Part shown: positions 9,369-18,139 of the stretch, in pieces | Position numbering within the stretch: the stretch's first letter is position 1 | Layout: every line of letters starts with the position of its first letter | Assembly: GCF_000284595.1 (NCBI RefSeq) | Contig: NC_017671.1 | Span: 4,373,001-4,437,000 of the forward strand | DNA from: Stenotrophomonas maltophilia D457 | GTDB lineage: Bacteria; Pseudomonadota; Gammaproteobacteria; Xanthomonadales; Xanthomonadaceae | Length of the DNA: 64,000 bases | Direction: 5' to 3' | Translations under genes and position numbers: made by a program | The notes under the pieces: generated by a model | What the model was told of the DNA's origin: nothing | The model's input: the letters and a program-made list of their open reading frames with translations, nothing else | The model's database searches: none

Positions 9369-9701
9369 CCTGGCGGCGGCCGACAGCGGCCGTCGTTTCC
9401 TGAACGGGCGGATTCCGTCACCCGTAGTCCACGGGAGCCCTGCCAGCCTGCGCCGGTGATCCGCTCCCCACTGCCCGCCCGTCGACGGCAGCCCCTGTGC
9501 GACAGGGCCTGCGGTCTCCCCGCGTGGGCGTAGGGTGTCCCCCGAGGGCAGCCAGGGAAGGGATGCAGGAATGTGATGTTGCATCGCAGAAAAAATGAAT
9601 CAGCGAACGTTACATGCAATTGATCGCTGTTCGATGGGTTTCGGCGACATTTCGCAGCCTGTTATCCTCCCTGACCTGCTCGTGAATCATGGATTCCCTG
9701 C
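9369..9701. other. Gene-free region upstream of the Mrp operon
   Basis: It begins with a short GC hairpin (CGGCCG-ACAG-CGGCCG, about 9376-9395) followed by a TTT, possibly a weak terminator of the Mpo1-like gene. The rest holds no open frame with codon bias. An AT-richer stretch from about 9580 to 9670 (including TGTTATCC near 9660) is the likely promoter region for mrpA. No certain operator was seen. Confidence 0.4.
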
Positions 9702-12530
9702 ATGCTCCCCAGCCTGCCCCTGCTGCTGGCCCTGCCGTTCCTGATGGCAGCGGCTGTTGCGGCCTTCCCCCGTAGTTCGCGCTCGACTGCTGCCTGGCTG
9801 GCGGCGCTGGCGCCGTTGGGCGGGCTGGCCATCCTCGGCTGGCTGACCCCGTCGGTGCTCGATGGCCAGGTGGTCCGCACCCTGGTGCCCTGGCTGCCGC
9901 AGCTCGGGCTGGACTTCACCCTGCGACTGGACGGGCTGGCCTGGATGTTCGCCGGGCTGGTGCTCGGCATCGGCGCGCTGGTGGTGCTGTATGCGCGCTA
10001 CTACCTGAGCCAGCAGGACAACGCGCACCGCTTCTACTGCTACCTGCTGCTGTTCATGGGCGCCATGCTGGGCATGGTGCTGTCGGGCAACCTGCTGTTG
10101 CTGATGATCTTCTGGGAAATGACCAGCATCAGTTCGTTCCTGCTGATCGGCTTCTGGTCGCACCGCCAGGACGCCCGCGAAGGCGCACGCATGGCGCTGG
10201 TGATCACCGGTGGCGGTGGCCTGGCCCTGCTCGGTGGCGTGCTGCTGATCGGCCGCATCGTCGGCAGCTTCGACCTGGACGTGGTGCTGGCCGCTGGCGA
10301 GCAGATCCGCGCCAGCGCGCTGTACCCCTACGCCCTGTTCCTGGTACTGGCCGGCATCTTCACCAAGAGCGCGCAGTTCCCGTTCCACTTCTGGCTGCCG
10401 CACGCGATGGCGGCGCCGACCCCGGTCTCGGCCTACCTGCACTCGGCCACCATGGTAAAGGCCGGCGTGTTCCTGCTGGCGCGCCTGCATCCGGCACTGG
10501 CCGGCAGCGACCTGTTCTTCTACACGGTCAGCGGCATCGGCGCACTGACCCTGCTGATCGGCGCCTGGAATGCGATCTTCCAGCATGACCTGAAGGGCCT
10601 GCTGGCGTACTCGACCATTTCCCACCTGGGCCTGATCACCCTGCTGTTCGGCCTGTCCACGCCGATGGCGGTGGTGGCCGGCGTGTTCCACATCCTCAAC
10701 CACGCCACCTTCAAGGCCTCGCTGTTCATGGCCGCCGGCATCATCGACCACGAGACCGGTACCCGAGACATGCGCAAGCTGGGAGGCCTGCGCAGGCTGA
10801 TGCCGTTCACCAGCGCGCTGGCGATCATCGCCTCGCTGGCGATGGCTGGCATCCCCCTGCTCAATGGCTTCCTGTCCAAGGAAATGCTGTTCGCCGAAGC
10901 GATCACGGCCGGCGGCCCGGGAATCATGCGCACGGCGGTGTCGATCGCAGCGTTGCTGGCGGGCGTATTCGGGGTGGCGTACAGCCTGCGCTTCGTGCAC
11001 GACACCTTCTTCGGCCCCGGCCCGCACGACCTGGACCGCGTGCCCCACGAACCGCCGCGCTGGATGAAGGTGCCGGTGGAACTGCTGGTGGTGATCTGCG
11101 TGGCGGTGGGCGTGGCACCGGCACTGACCGTAGCGCCGGTGCTGCACGCCGCTGCGGCCTCGATCCTCGGCGACGCCATGCCCGAGTACAGCCTGGCGGT
11201 ATGGCACGGCTTCAACCTGCCGCTGGCGATGAGCGCGATCGGCGTGATCGGCGGCGTGGCGCTGTACTTCGGCCTGCGCAAGCTGATCAACCTGCACGCC
11301 GTGACCAACGTCAGCACTGGCCGCAATGTGTTCCATGCGCAGCTGGACGCGATCTCCGCACTGGCCATGCGCCTGACCAACGGCATCGCCAACGGCAGCC
11401 TTCAGCGCATGCTGCTGGGCCTGGTGCTGGTGGCGATCGTGGCCGCCGCCGCGCCGTTCGTGGCCAACCCCGCCTCGCCGAACTGGACCAGGCCACAGCC
11501 GATCCCGCTGCTGGGCTGGGCGCTGTGGCTGGTGATGATGGCCTGCGCGGTGGCTACCCTGCGTATCTACAAGCAGCGCCTGCTGGCGGTGCTGCTGGTC
11601 GGCGGCGTCGGCCTGATGGTGGCGCTGACCTTCGTGTTCCTGTCCGCGCCGGACCTGGCCCTGACCCAGCTGCTGGTGGAGATGGTGACCCTGGTGCTGA
11701 TGCTGCTGGGCATGAACTACCTGCCTGCGCAGTCCGGGCCGGAGCGGCCGCGCTGGCGCAAGCGCCGTGACGCGGTGATCGCGATCATCGCCGGTGCTGG
11801 ACTTGGCGCCTTGGCCTATTCCGCGATGACCCTGCCGCCGAACACCATGGCCGGCGAGCTGCTTGCCCGTGCCCTGCCCGAGGCCTATGGCCAGAACGTG
11901 GTCAACGTGATCCTGGTCGACTTCCGCGGCTTCGATACCTTCGGCGAGATCACCGTGTTCGGCATCGCCGCGCTGGTGGTGCATGCCCTGCTGCGGCGCA
12001 CGCGGATGGCGCCGGAGCAGATCATGCCCGGCCCGCCGATCAAGCTGCCGGTGCCGGCCGACCTGGCCCAGATCATGTTCCCGCTGACCCTGACCGTGTC
12101 GATCTTCCTGTTCCTGCGCGGCCACAACGCGCCGGGTGGCGGCTTCATCGCCGGCCTGGTGCTGGCGGTGCCGCTGCTGATCCAGTACGTGATCCAGGGC
12201 ACTGCGTCGGTGGAGTCGCGCTTCGGCTTCGACTACATCCGCTGCATCGGCATGGGCCTGCTGATCGCCCTGCTCAGCGGCAGCGCGTCGATGCTGTTCG
12301 GCGTGCCGTTCCTGACCAGCGGCCACCTCGACCTGCACCTGCCGCTGATCGGCGACGTGCCGCTGGCCAGTGCGATTGGTTTTGACATCGGCGTCTATCT
12401 GGTGGTGTTCGGCGGTGCCATGCTGATGCTGTCGATGATGGGCACGATCAAGCCATCGCGTACCCGTACCGCCCGCAAGGGTGAGATCGACCTGCAACGC
12501 CGCTCGGCACGCACCGGGGAGATGCACTGA
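9702..12530 (+). CDS. mrpA: Mrp antiporter subunit A fused to subunit B (MrpAB/PhaAB type)
   Basis: The large membrane subunit of a multi-subunit cation/proton antiporter (Mrp, Mnh or Pha) related to complex I NuoL. The first ~770 of 942 residues are MrpA, with many transmembrane segments and the proton-channel motifs LIFWEMTSISSFLLIGFW, FHFWLPHAMAAPTPVSAYLHS and LAYSTISHLGL. From about residue 777 the sequence becomes an MrpB domain, including FLRGHNAPGGGF. This A-B fusion is typical of group 2 Mrp systems in proteobacteria. Its stop overlaps the mrpC start by one base. The system usually expels Na+ or K+ in exchange for protons at alkaline pH. Confidence 0.93.
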   Translation: MLPSLPLLLALPFLMAAAVAAFPRSSRSTAAWLAALAPLGGLAILGWLTPSVLDGQVVRTLVPWLPQLGLDFTLRLDGLAWMFAGLVLGIGALVVLYARYYLSQQDNAHRFYCYLLLFMGAMLGMVLSGNLLLLMIFWEMTSISSFLLIGFWSHRQDAREGARMALVITGGGGLALLGGVLLIGRIVGSFDLDVVLAAGEQIRASALYPYALFLVLAGIFTKSAQFPFHFWLPHAMAAPTPVSAYLHSATMVKAGVFLLARLHPALAGSDLFFYTVSGIGALTLLIGAWNAIFQHDLKGLLAYSTISHLGLITLLFGLSTPMAVVAGVFHILNHATFKASLFMAAGIIDHETGTRDMRKLGGLRRLMPFTSALAIIASLAMAGIPLLNGFLSKEMLFAEAITAGGPGIMRTAVSIAALLAGVFGVAYSLRFVHDTFFGPGPHDLDRVPHEPPRWMKVPVELLVVICVAVGVAPALTVAPVLHAAAASILGDAMPEYSLAVWHGFNLPLAMSAIGVIGGVALYFGLRKLINLHAVTNVSTGRNVFHAQLDAISALAMRLTNGIANGSLQRMLLGLVLVAIVAAAAPFVANPASPNWTRPQPIPLLGWALWLVMMACAVATLRIYKQRLLAVLLVGGVGLMVALTFVFLSAPDLALTQLLVEMVTLVLMLLGMNYLPAQSGPERPRWRKRRDAVIAIIAGAGLGALAYSAMTLPPNTMAGELLARALPEAYGQNVVNVILVDFRGFDTFGEITVFGIAALVVHALLRRTRMAPEQIMPGPPIKLPVPADLAQIMFPLTLTVSIFLFLRGHNAPGGGFIAGLVLAVPLLIQYVIQGTASVESRFGFDYIRCIGMGLLIALLSGSASMLFGVPFLTSGHLDLHLPLIGDVPLASAIGFDIGVYLVVFGGAMLMLSMMGTIKPSRTRTARKGEIDLQRRSARTGEMH

Positions 12531-12922
12531 TGGAACTGGCCCTGGCTACCGCGATCGGCGTGCTGACCGCCATCGGCATCTACCTGCTGCTGCGTGCGCG
12601 CAGCTTCGATGTGATCCTCGGCATGACCTTCCTGTCCTATGCGACCAACCTGCTGATCTTCGCCGGTGGCCGCGTGGTGCTGGGCAAGGCGCCGGTACTG
12701 CAGGACGGCGTGGACAGCCACCTGGGCAACTACACCGACCCGCTGCCGCAGGCGCTGGTGTTGACCGCGATCGTGATCGCCTTCGCGATGACCGCAGTGA
12801 GCATCGTGCTGGCCATGCGCAGCCGCAGCGACAACCACAGCGACCATGTGGACGCCCACGAGCCGGATGACGACCTGCAGGATGAGCGCGTACCAGCACG
12901 GCAGGGCGAGGACCGCGCATGA
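12530..12922 (+). CDS. mrpC: Mrp antiporter subunit C
   Basis: A 130-residue NuoK-like membrane subunit with three hydrophobic segments (LATAIGVLTAIGIYLLL, GMTFLSYATNLLIFAGG, ALVLTAIVIAFAMTAVSIVLA) and a charged C-terminal tail. The PLPQALVLTAIVIAFA motif is characteristic of MrpC. It overlaps the preceding stop by one base and the next start by four, so the operon is tightly coupled. The Asp/Glu/Arg-rich tail after residue 105 is longer than in NuoK but common in MrpC. Confidence 0.93.
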   Translation: MELALATAIGVLTAIGIYLLLRARSFDVILGMTFLSYATNLLIFAGGRVVLGKAPVLQDGVDSHLGNYTDPLPQALVLTAIVIAFAMTAVSIVLAMRSRSDNHSDHVDAHEPDDDLQDERVPARQGEDRA

Positions 12923-14454
12923 ACCACCTGGTCATTCTGCCGATCCTGATTCCGCTGCTGGGTGCGGCACTGTCGCTGTTCGTCGAACACCGCCGCTATG
13001 GCCCCAGGGTGCAGCGCGCGGTGGCCTGGACCGTGCTGTCGGCGCTGGCGCTGGCGGTGGGCCTGCTGTTCGCGTCGACCGCGGGCGGTGATATCAACGT
13101 CTACCTGCTGGGCGACTGGCCGTCGCGGCTGGGCATCGCGCTGGTGGCCGACCGGCTGTCGGCATGGATGCTGCTGACCACCCTGCTGCTGGCCATTCCC
13201 TGCCTGCTGCACGCCTGCTCGGGCTGGGACCGCCGCGCACCGCACTTCCATGCGCTGTTCCAGTTCCAGCTGGTCGGCCTCAACGGTGCGTTCCTGACCG
13301 GCGACATCTTCAACCTGTTCGTGTTCTTCGAGGTGATGCTGATCGCCTCCTACGGCCTGCTGCTCAGTGGTGGCCGTGGCCTGCGCATGCGCATCGGCCT
13401 GCACTACGTGGTGTTCAACGTCACCGCCTCGACCCTGTTCCTGATCGCTCTGGGCCTGCTGTACGCCACGCTGGGTTCGCTGAACATGGCCGAGCTGTCG
13501 CAGCGCATCGCCGAGGTACCGCCGGCGCAGCTGACCCTGGTGAAGGCGACGATGGGCCTGTTGCTGCTGGTGTTCTGCGCCAAGGCCGCCCTGATGCCGC
13601 TGTACCTGTGGCTGCCGGAAGCCTATTCACGCGCACCGGCGGCGGTGGCTGCGCTGTTCGCGATCATGACCAAGGTCGGCCTGTACTCGGTGCTGCGCAT
13701 CCAGATGCTGTGGTTCGGCGACGATGCCGGCGCGATGGCCGGCTACGGCCGTGACTGGCTGCTGTGGGCCGGTGTGGCGACGCTGGTGCTGGGCGGCCTG
13801 GGCGCCCTCGCCGCGACCCGCCTGCGCGTGCTGATCTCCTACCTGGTGATCGTGTCGGCAGCCACGCTGTTCATCGCCTTCTCGGTGGGCACGCCGCAGG
13901 TGCTGTCGGCCGGCCTGTACTACCTGCCGCACAGCAGCTTCGTCGCCGCCGCGCTGTTCCTGATCGCCGACCTGATCCGCCGTCGTCGCGGCGGTGCCAG
14001 CGACCGCAAGGAAGTGGTCGCGCCGATGCCGGGCAAGGAGACACCCGCCGTGCTGTTCCTGATCGGCGCGGTGTCGGTGGCCGGCCTGCCGCCGCTGTCC
14101 GGTTTCCTGGCCAAGGCCGCACTGCTGGCCGGCATGCCGGCGCAGTACACCGCTCCGGTCTGGACCGCGGTGCTGGTCAGCAGCCTGCTGGTGATCATGG
14201 GCCTGACCCGCGGCGGCATCCGCCTGTTCTGGCGCGTGCCGCCTGTCGATCCGGAGGCACCGAAGCCCCGCAAGGCTCCTCTGCGCCGGGTGGAGCTGTA
14301 CGCCGCGTGCATCCTGCTGGCCTACGGTATCGCCATGACCCTGGCCGCTGCACCGTTGATGCGCTACACCGACGCCACCGCCGCACAGCTGCTGCAACCC
14401 AGCGAGTACGTGCAGCACCTGCGCGCGACCGCACCGGAGATCCGCCAGCCATGA
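12919..14454 (+). CDS. mrpD: Mrp antiporter subunit D
   Basis: A 511-residue antiporter-like membrane subunit homologous to NuoM/NuoN. Conserved segments include NLFVFFEVMLIASYGLLL, the essential-lysine region CAKAALMPLYLWLPEAYSRAP, and GLPPLSGFLAKAALLAG. Some 13-14 hydrophobic helices run along its length. With MrpA it forms the proton/cation translocating core. The start overlaps mrpC by four bases, and the stop overlaps mrpE in ATGA. Confidence 0.95.
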   Translation: MNHLVILPILIPLLGAALSLFVEHRRYGPRVQRAVAWTVLSALALAVGLLFASTAGGDINVYLLGDWPSRLGIALVADRLSAWMLLTTLLLAIPCLLHACSGWDRRAPHFHALFQFQLVGLNGAFLTGDIFNLFVFFEVMLIASYGLLLSGGRGLRMRIGLHYVVFNVTASTLFLIALGLLYATLGSLNMAELSQRIAEVPPAQLTLVKATMGLLLLVFCAKAALMPLYLWLPEAYSRAPAAVAALFAIMTKVGLYSVLRIQMLWFGDDAGAMAGYGRDWLLWAGVATLVLGGLGALAATRLRVLISYLVIVSAATLFIAFSVGTPQVLSAGLYYLPHSSFVAAALFLIADLIRRRRGGASDRKEVVAPMPGKETPAVLFLIGAVSVAGLPPLSGFLAKAALLAGMPAQYTAPVWTAVLVSSLLVIMGLTRGGIRLFWRVPPVDPEAPKPRKAPLRRVELYAACILLAYGIAMTLAAAPLMRYTDATAAQLLQPSEYVQHLRATAPEIRQP

Positions 14455-14957
14455 CCGCCCAGCGCTCCCTGTTCCGTCGCCTGATTCCCTCGCCAATGCT
14501 CAGCATCATGGTGGTGGCGTTCTGGCTGCTGATGTCCGACAGCTTCACCCTCGGCCAGATCGTGCTGGGGCTGGTGCTGGGCGTGGTGGTGCCGCTGTTC
14601 GCCGCACGCCTGGACCGCGAGTTCGCGCGCATCGGCACGTTGCGGCCGCTGCCCAAGCTGGTGTGCGTGACCCTGTGGGACATCCTGATGTCCAACATCC
14701 GCGTGGCCCTGCAGGTGCTGGGCCCGGAGAGGAAGATTCACCCCGGTTTCATCTGGCTGCCGCTGGACATCGCCAACATCCACGGCATCGCGGCGCTGAC
14801 CAGCATGATCACGCTGACCCCGGGCACGGTCTCGGCCGCGCTCAGCGACGACCGCAAGTTCCTGCTGGTGCACGTGCTGCACCTGGAGGACCCACAGGAC
14901 CTGATCGATACGATCAAGCGCCGCTACGAGGCGCCGTTGATGGAGATCTTCCCATGA
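14451..14957 (+). CDS. mrpE: Mrp antiporter subunit E
   Basis: A 168-residue membrane subunit with two N-terminal hydrophobic segments and the conserved cytoplasmic motif TSMITLTPGTVSAALSDD, diagnostic of MrpE. The start codon is the ATG of the ATGA overlapping the mrpD stop. It ends in ATGA overlap with mrpF. MrpE is needed for full assembly or activity of Mrp complexes. Confidence 0.93.
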   Translation: MTAQRSLFRRLIPSPMLSIMVVAFWLLMSDSFTLGQIVLGLVLGVVVPLFAARLDREFARIGTLRPLPKLVCVTLWDILMSNIRVALQVLGPERKIHPGFIWLPLDIANIHGIAALTSMITLTPGTVSAALSDDRKFLLVHVLHLEDPQDLIDTIKRRYEAPLMEIFP

Positions 14958-15238
14958 CTGGATTCCAGATCATCCAGACCACGCTGGTGGTGTGCATGCA
15001 CGTGGTCGGCCTGGCCATGCTGCTGGCCACCTGGCGCCTGCTGCGCGGACCGACCGTGCCCGACCGCATCCTCGCACTGGACACGTTGTCGGTGACCGCC
15101 ATTGCCGAGCTGATGCTGTTCGGCATGTACCTCAACTCCGCGATCTACTTCGAAGCCGCACTGGTCATCGCCATGCTCGGCTTCGGCAGCACCGTGGTGC
15201 TGAGCAAGTTCGTGCTGCGCCGGGACATCGTCGAATGA
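14954..15238 (+). CDS. mrpF: Mrp antiporter subunit F
   Basis: A 94-residue small membrane subunit with three hydrophobic segments and the family core LLRGPTVPDRILALDTL. It is joined to its neighbours by ATGA-type overlaps on both sides. In Mrp complexes MrpF is implicated in cholate and Na+ efflux; the role here is inferred from the operon. Confidence 0.92.
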   Translation: MTGFQIIQTTLVVCMHVVGLAMLLATWRLLRGPTVPDRILALDTLSVTAIAELMLFGMYLNSAIYFEAALVIAMLGFGSTVVLSKFVLRRDIVE

Positions 15239-15624
15239 TCACCGCGATCCAGATCGGCCTGTCGATCCTGCTGCTGTTCGGCTGCTTCTTCATCCTGGTC
15301 GGCGCACTGGGGCTGGTGAAGCTGTCCACGTTCTTCAAGCGCCTGCACGCGCCGACCAAGGCCAGCACGCTGGGCGTGGGCTGCGTGCTGGTGTGCTCGG
15401 TCTGCTACCACATCTTCCTGGGCCAGGACCCGCAGCCGCGCGAGCTGCTGATCACCGTATTCCTGTTCATCACCGCGCCGATCAGCGCCCACATGATGGC
15501 CAAGGCGGCGCTGTCGCTGCTGATGGAAACCCGTCCCAGCCTGCCGGGCAACGAGCCGGCTGCCGAGGAACAGCTTCCGCCGCCGGAGCCGGCGCGGGAA
15601 GAGGAAGCCACGCAGAACCGGTAG
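15235..15624 (+). CDS. mrpG: Mrp antiporter subunit G
   Basis: The last Mrp gene, 129 residues. Three hydrophobic helices carry the family motif GALGLVKLSTFFKRLHAPTKASTLG and TAPISAHMMAKAA. The C-terminal 30 residues are Pro/Glu-rich (EEQLPPPEPAREEEA). Its TAG stop is formed by the GTAG head of a SMAG repeat, so the repeat begins inside the stop codon. No separate terminator is visible beyond the repeat pair. Confidence 0.92.
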   Translation: MITAIQIGLSILLLFGCFFILVGALGLVKLSTFFKRLHAPTKASTLGVGCVLVCSVCYHIFLGQDPQPRELLITVFLFITAPISAHMMAKAALSLLMETRPSLPGNEPAAEEQLPPPEPAREEEATQNR

Positions 15625-15697
15625 TGCCGGCCGCTGGCCGGCAGTGGCAAGGGTTCCGTCAGAGGCAGTGAGGTTGCCGGCCAGCGGCCGGAACTAC
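15621..15697. repeat. Inverted pair of SMAG hairpins between convergent genes
   Basis: Copies at 15621-15643 and 15675-15697 face each other. The left copy overlaps the mrpG stop codon, and the right copy ends one base before the stop of the exchanger gene on the other strand. It probably serves both genes as a 3' structure. Confidence 0.88.
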
Positions 15698-15698
15698 C

Positions 15699-16658
15699 TC
15701 ATGCCGCGCCGACCAGCAGCAGCTCCAGCACGAACCAGCCGGCGAACGCGACCAGCAGGATTCCGCCCTCACTGCGGCTGATCTTCAGATCGCCACGCAG
15801 CATCGGGTACAGCACCAGGGCGAACGCCAGCAGTGCCGGCAGTTCCAGGCGCACGAACGAGGCCGGCAACGCCAACGGCTGCAACACCGCCATCGCCCCG
15901 ATCACCAGCAGCAGGTTGACCACGCTGGAGCCCAGCACGTGGCCAAGCACCATGTCGCCGTGGCCGCGACGCGCGGCAGCAATTGCGGTTGCCACCTCCG
16001 GCAGTGCGGTGCCGATCGCCACCGGCAGCAGGCCGACCAGCAGCGGTGTCCAGCCCAGCGCGGCACCGAAGTCAGCGGCGGCGCCCACGACCAGGCGCGC
16101 GCCCCAGTACAGCGTCAGCGCTGCGATCAGCACCCGCAGCACGTTCAACGGCAGGCTGGTGCGGCTCAGGGCGGACTCGGCGATGGCCGCCTGCACCTCG
16201 GCACGCTCAACGCGGCCGCGGCGCAGCAGCAGCACCTGCATGACGATGAAGCCTGCCACCAGCACGCCGCCTTCCCAGCGCGCCAGGCGACCATCCAGCC
16301 CGAACAGGACCAGCAGCACGCCGGCCACCAGCAGCGACCACCACAGCACCGTCTGCAGGCGCGCGCGCAGCAACAGGGGCGCGGCGATGGCTGCCACCGC
16401 CAGGGTGAAGCCCAGGTTGACGATGCTGCTGCCCACGGCATTGCCCAGTGCCAGCTCCGGTTGGCCGACCGCCAGCGCGCGCGCATTGACCGCCAGTTCC
16501 GGCAACGAGGTGGTCACCCCGAGCAGCAGCAGCCCGGCAGTGAACGGGCTGGCCCCGAAGCGCTGGGCCAGGCCGGACACGGCCTTGACGATGGAATCCC
16601 CGCCCAGCGCCAGCAACAGCAGGCCGAGCAGGAACCAGGCAATGGCAATGGCGATCAT
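15699..16658 (-). CDS. Sodium/calcium exchanger family protein (CaCA, YrbG-like)
   Basis: A 319-residue membrane antiporter of the Ca2+/cation superfamily. The two inverted alpha repeats that form the ion site are clear: GLLLLGVTTSLPELAVN with GSSIVNLG in the N-terminal half, and AIGTALPEVATAIAAA with LGSSVVNLLLV in the C-terminal half. About ten hydrophobic segments are present, split by a hydrophilic loop near residues 148-170. The length matches E. coli YrbG. Ion specificity cannot be deduced. It converges with the Mrp operon, hinting at a local ion-homeostasis cluster. Confidence 0.88.
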   Translation of the reverse strand: MIAIAIAWFLLGLLLLALGGDSIVKAVSGLAQRFGASPFTAGLLLLGVTTSLPELAVNARALAVGQPELALGNAVGSSIVNLGFTLAVAAIAAPLLLRARLQTVLWWSLLVAGVLLVLFGLDGRLARWEGGVLVAGFIVMQVLLLRRGRVERAEVQAAIAESALSRTSLPLNVLRVLIAALTLYWGARLVVGAAADFGAALGWTPLLVGLLPVAIGTALPEVATAIAAARRGHGDMVLGHVLGSSVVNLLLVIGAMAVLQPLALPASFVRLELPALLAFALVLYPMLRGDLKISRSEGGILLVAFAGWFVLELLLVGAA

Positions 16659-16730
16659 CGAGCACTCCCCAGCAGTGGTGGCGCGATTCTACGCTTGGCC
16701 CGAGCGCATGGCTGGGCGGTGGATCAAGGA

Positions 16731-17387
16731 TCAGCCACAGCCTTCGGCGTAATCGACCTGCGGGGTCTGGCCGACGCGCCAGGCGCTGACCCGACCATCG
16801 GCGCCGAGCGCGAAGTCGATGACCGCCCCGCCTTCCTGCGCCGGCCGCACGCGCAGGTGCTGCGCTTTCTCGTCGTACTTGTCACGACCGACGTCCGCGC
16901 GCTCTGGGTACAGCACCTGCAGCTCGCCCAGGGTCATGCCGACCTTGCCGCCGCCCGGGGCGACGATCGCCGCACTGCGCACGTCATAGCGCACCAGCTT
17001 GCGTGCCTCGATCATCAGGCGAGGGTCTTCGGCGCCCTGCGGACGCAGGAAGTAGCAGCCGTCGTTGCTGTCGTCGGCCGGCAGGGGCTTGCCATTGGCG
17101 TCGGTGCCCAGTCCCTGCAGCGGCGTGCCGAAGCCGCTGCGGACCTCGGCGATGCCGGCGCCCAGCGTTGCACCGCCGAAGCCGTCCAGGCGCGCCGGAC
17201 TGTCCTTGCGGAGGTCGTTGGCCGGGCGGGCGGCCAGGTCGGGATCCGCCGACTGCGCGGGCCCGGTCGCCGAGGCGGTTTCGGCCGGGGTGTCGCTGCC
17301 ACTGCCGGCCGCCCCCTGCTTGTCGGGGCCAGCACTGCAGGCGGTGAGCGAAAGGAGCAACAGACCAGCAAGCGGAAGGTGCTTCAT
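16731..17387 (-). CDS. Predicted lipoprotein of unknown function
   Basis: A 218-residue protein beginning MKHLPLAGLLLLSLTACSAG, with a lipobox (LTAC) that would be lipidated at Cys18. A low-complexity Gly/Ala/Pro/Asp linker follows to about residue 55, then a globular domain of about 150 residues with two further cysteines (NDGCYFL and the C-terminal EGCG). The ATG at 17387 is chosen for the signal peptide. I do not recognise the domain. The similar-sized segment containing GYGTPL-like and VYPERA motifs resembles unannotated xanthomonad lipoproteins, which is an impression only. Confidence 0.7.
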   Translation of the reverse strand: MKHLPLAGLLLLSLTACSAGPDKQGAAGSGSDTPAETASATGPAQSADPDLAARPANDLRKDSPARLDGFGGATLGAGIAEVRSGFGTPLQGLGTDANGKPLPADDSNDGCYFLRPQGAEDPRLMIEARKLVRYDVRSAAIVAPGGGKVGMTLGELQVLYPERADVGRDKYDEKAQHLRVRPAQEGGAVIDFALGADGRVSAWRVGQTPQVDYAEGCG

Positions 17388-17512
17388 CGGTGCGGTTCCC
17401 TGGCACGAAGATGGCTGCACGCTAGCCCATCCCGTGTGCAGGCGCTGCATTGTCATCGCGGTTTCATCGCCTTCGTTCAGGCTCGGCGTGCACCGACTTG
17501 GCTGTCCCTTCC

Positions 17513-18055
17513 ATGCAACCGCGCAAGACCGAACTCGCCCGAACCGCGCTGCAGGCCCATCGCGCGCCGCTGGACATGCGCCAGCGGCGGCTGCTGATCC
17601 TGTGCGACGGCCAGCGCAGCATCGCCGACCTGACCGGCCTGCTCGGCCAGGACGCGCCCGCCATGGTCATCCAGCTGGTGCAGGCCGGCTACCTGAGCAC
17701 CGGTACCGGCGCCACAGCCGCACCGCCACCACCCGCAGACGCGGCAGCACCGGCACCCGCCACGCCGGCTGCGGCACCGGCTGCACCCGCAACCGGCAGC
17801 GAGCGCCGCCGCTCGCTGGTGGCCGCGCGCATCTATGTACTGGGCATCCTGGAAATGCAGCGCCACCCGCAGGCGGCGGCGCTGTTCCGCGACCTGCAGC
17901 AGGCGCGCGCCGAAAGTGAAGTACTGCAGGTGCTGCACTCGGCGATGCAGATGCTGCCCGGGCTGACCTCGGAGGGTTATTGCCAGCGTGTGCGGCAACG
18001 CCTGCTGGAAGCGCTGCCGCTGGAGCATTGCGACGCGTTCACCGAGGCCGCCTGA
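17513..18055 (+). CDS. Conserved hypothetical protein with Pro/Ala linker
   Basis: A 180-residue protein not recognised. The first ~60 residues (LDMRQRRLLILCDGQRSIADLTGLLG) look like a small helical module of the kind found in bacterial regulatory proteins. Residues 62-95 are almost pure Ala/Pro/Thr, a flexible linker. The C-terminal 85 residues are predicted helical (ARIYVLGILEMQRHP, LFRDLQQARAESEVLQVLH). No signal peptide. It ends two bases before a bidirectional palindrome and converges with hmgA. Confidence 0.65.
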   Translation: MQPRKTELARTALQAHRAPLDMRQRRLLILCDGQRSIADLTGLLGQDAPAMVIQLVQAGYLSTGTGATAAPPPPADAAAPAPATPAAAPAAPATGSERRRSLVAARIYVLGILEMQRHPQAAALFRDLQQARAESEVLQVLHSAMQMLPGLTSEGYCQRVRQRLLEALPLEHCDAFTEAA

Positions 18056-18056
18056 A

Positions 18057-18136
18057 GAAAAAGGGGACGGAGGGGATTAAGTCGTTTCAGGCACACGTGT
18101 GCTGATTGCGGCTTAATCCCCTCCGTCCCCTTTTTC
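18057..18136. terminator. 80-bp palindrome, probable bidirectional terminator
   Basis: Perfect 25-base arms at 18057-18081 and 18112-18136 (core GGGGACGGAGGGGATTAAG) enclose a 30-base loop that itself contains the palindrome GCACACGTGTGC. The outer ends are A5 and T5 tracts, so either strand gives a stem ending in U residues. It lies between two convergent genes and has a near-identical second copy at 21264-21340. Confidence 0.75.
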
Positions 18137-18139
18137 GGG

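Noticed and set aside
9687-12527. A 946-codon open frame on the minus strand opposite mrpA
   Set aside because: It mirrors the coding strand of a clear membrane protein; high-GC codon bias keeps the complementary frame open. The translation is His/Gln/Arg-rich and matches no family.
15939-17597. 552-codon plus-strand frame across the exchanger and lipoprotein genes
   Set aside because: It is a shadow of the genes on the opposite strand and spans their intergenic gap; no ribosome site or domain.
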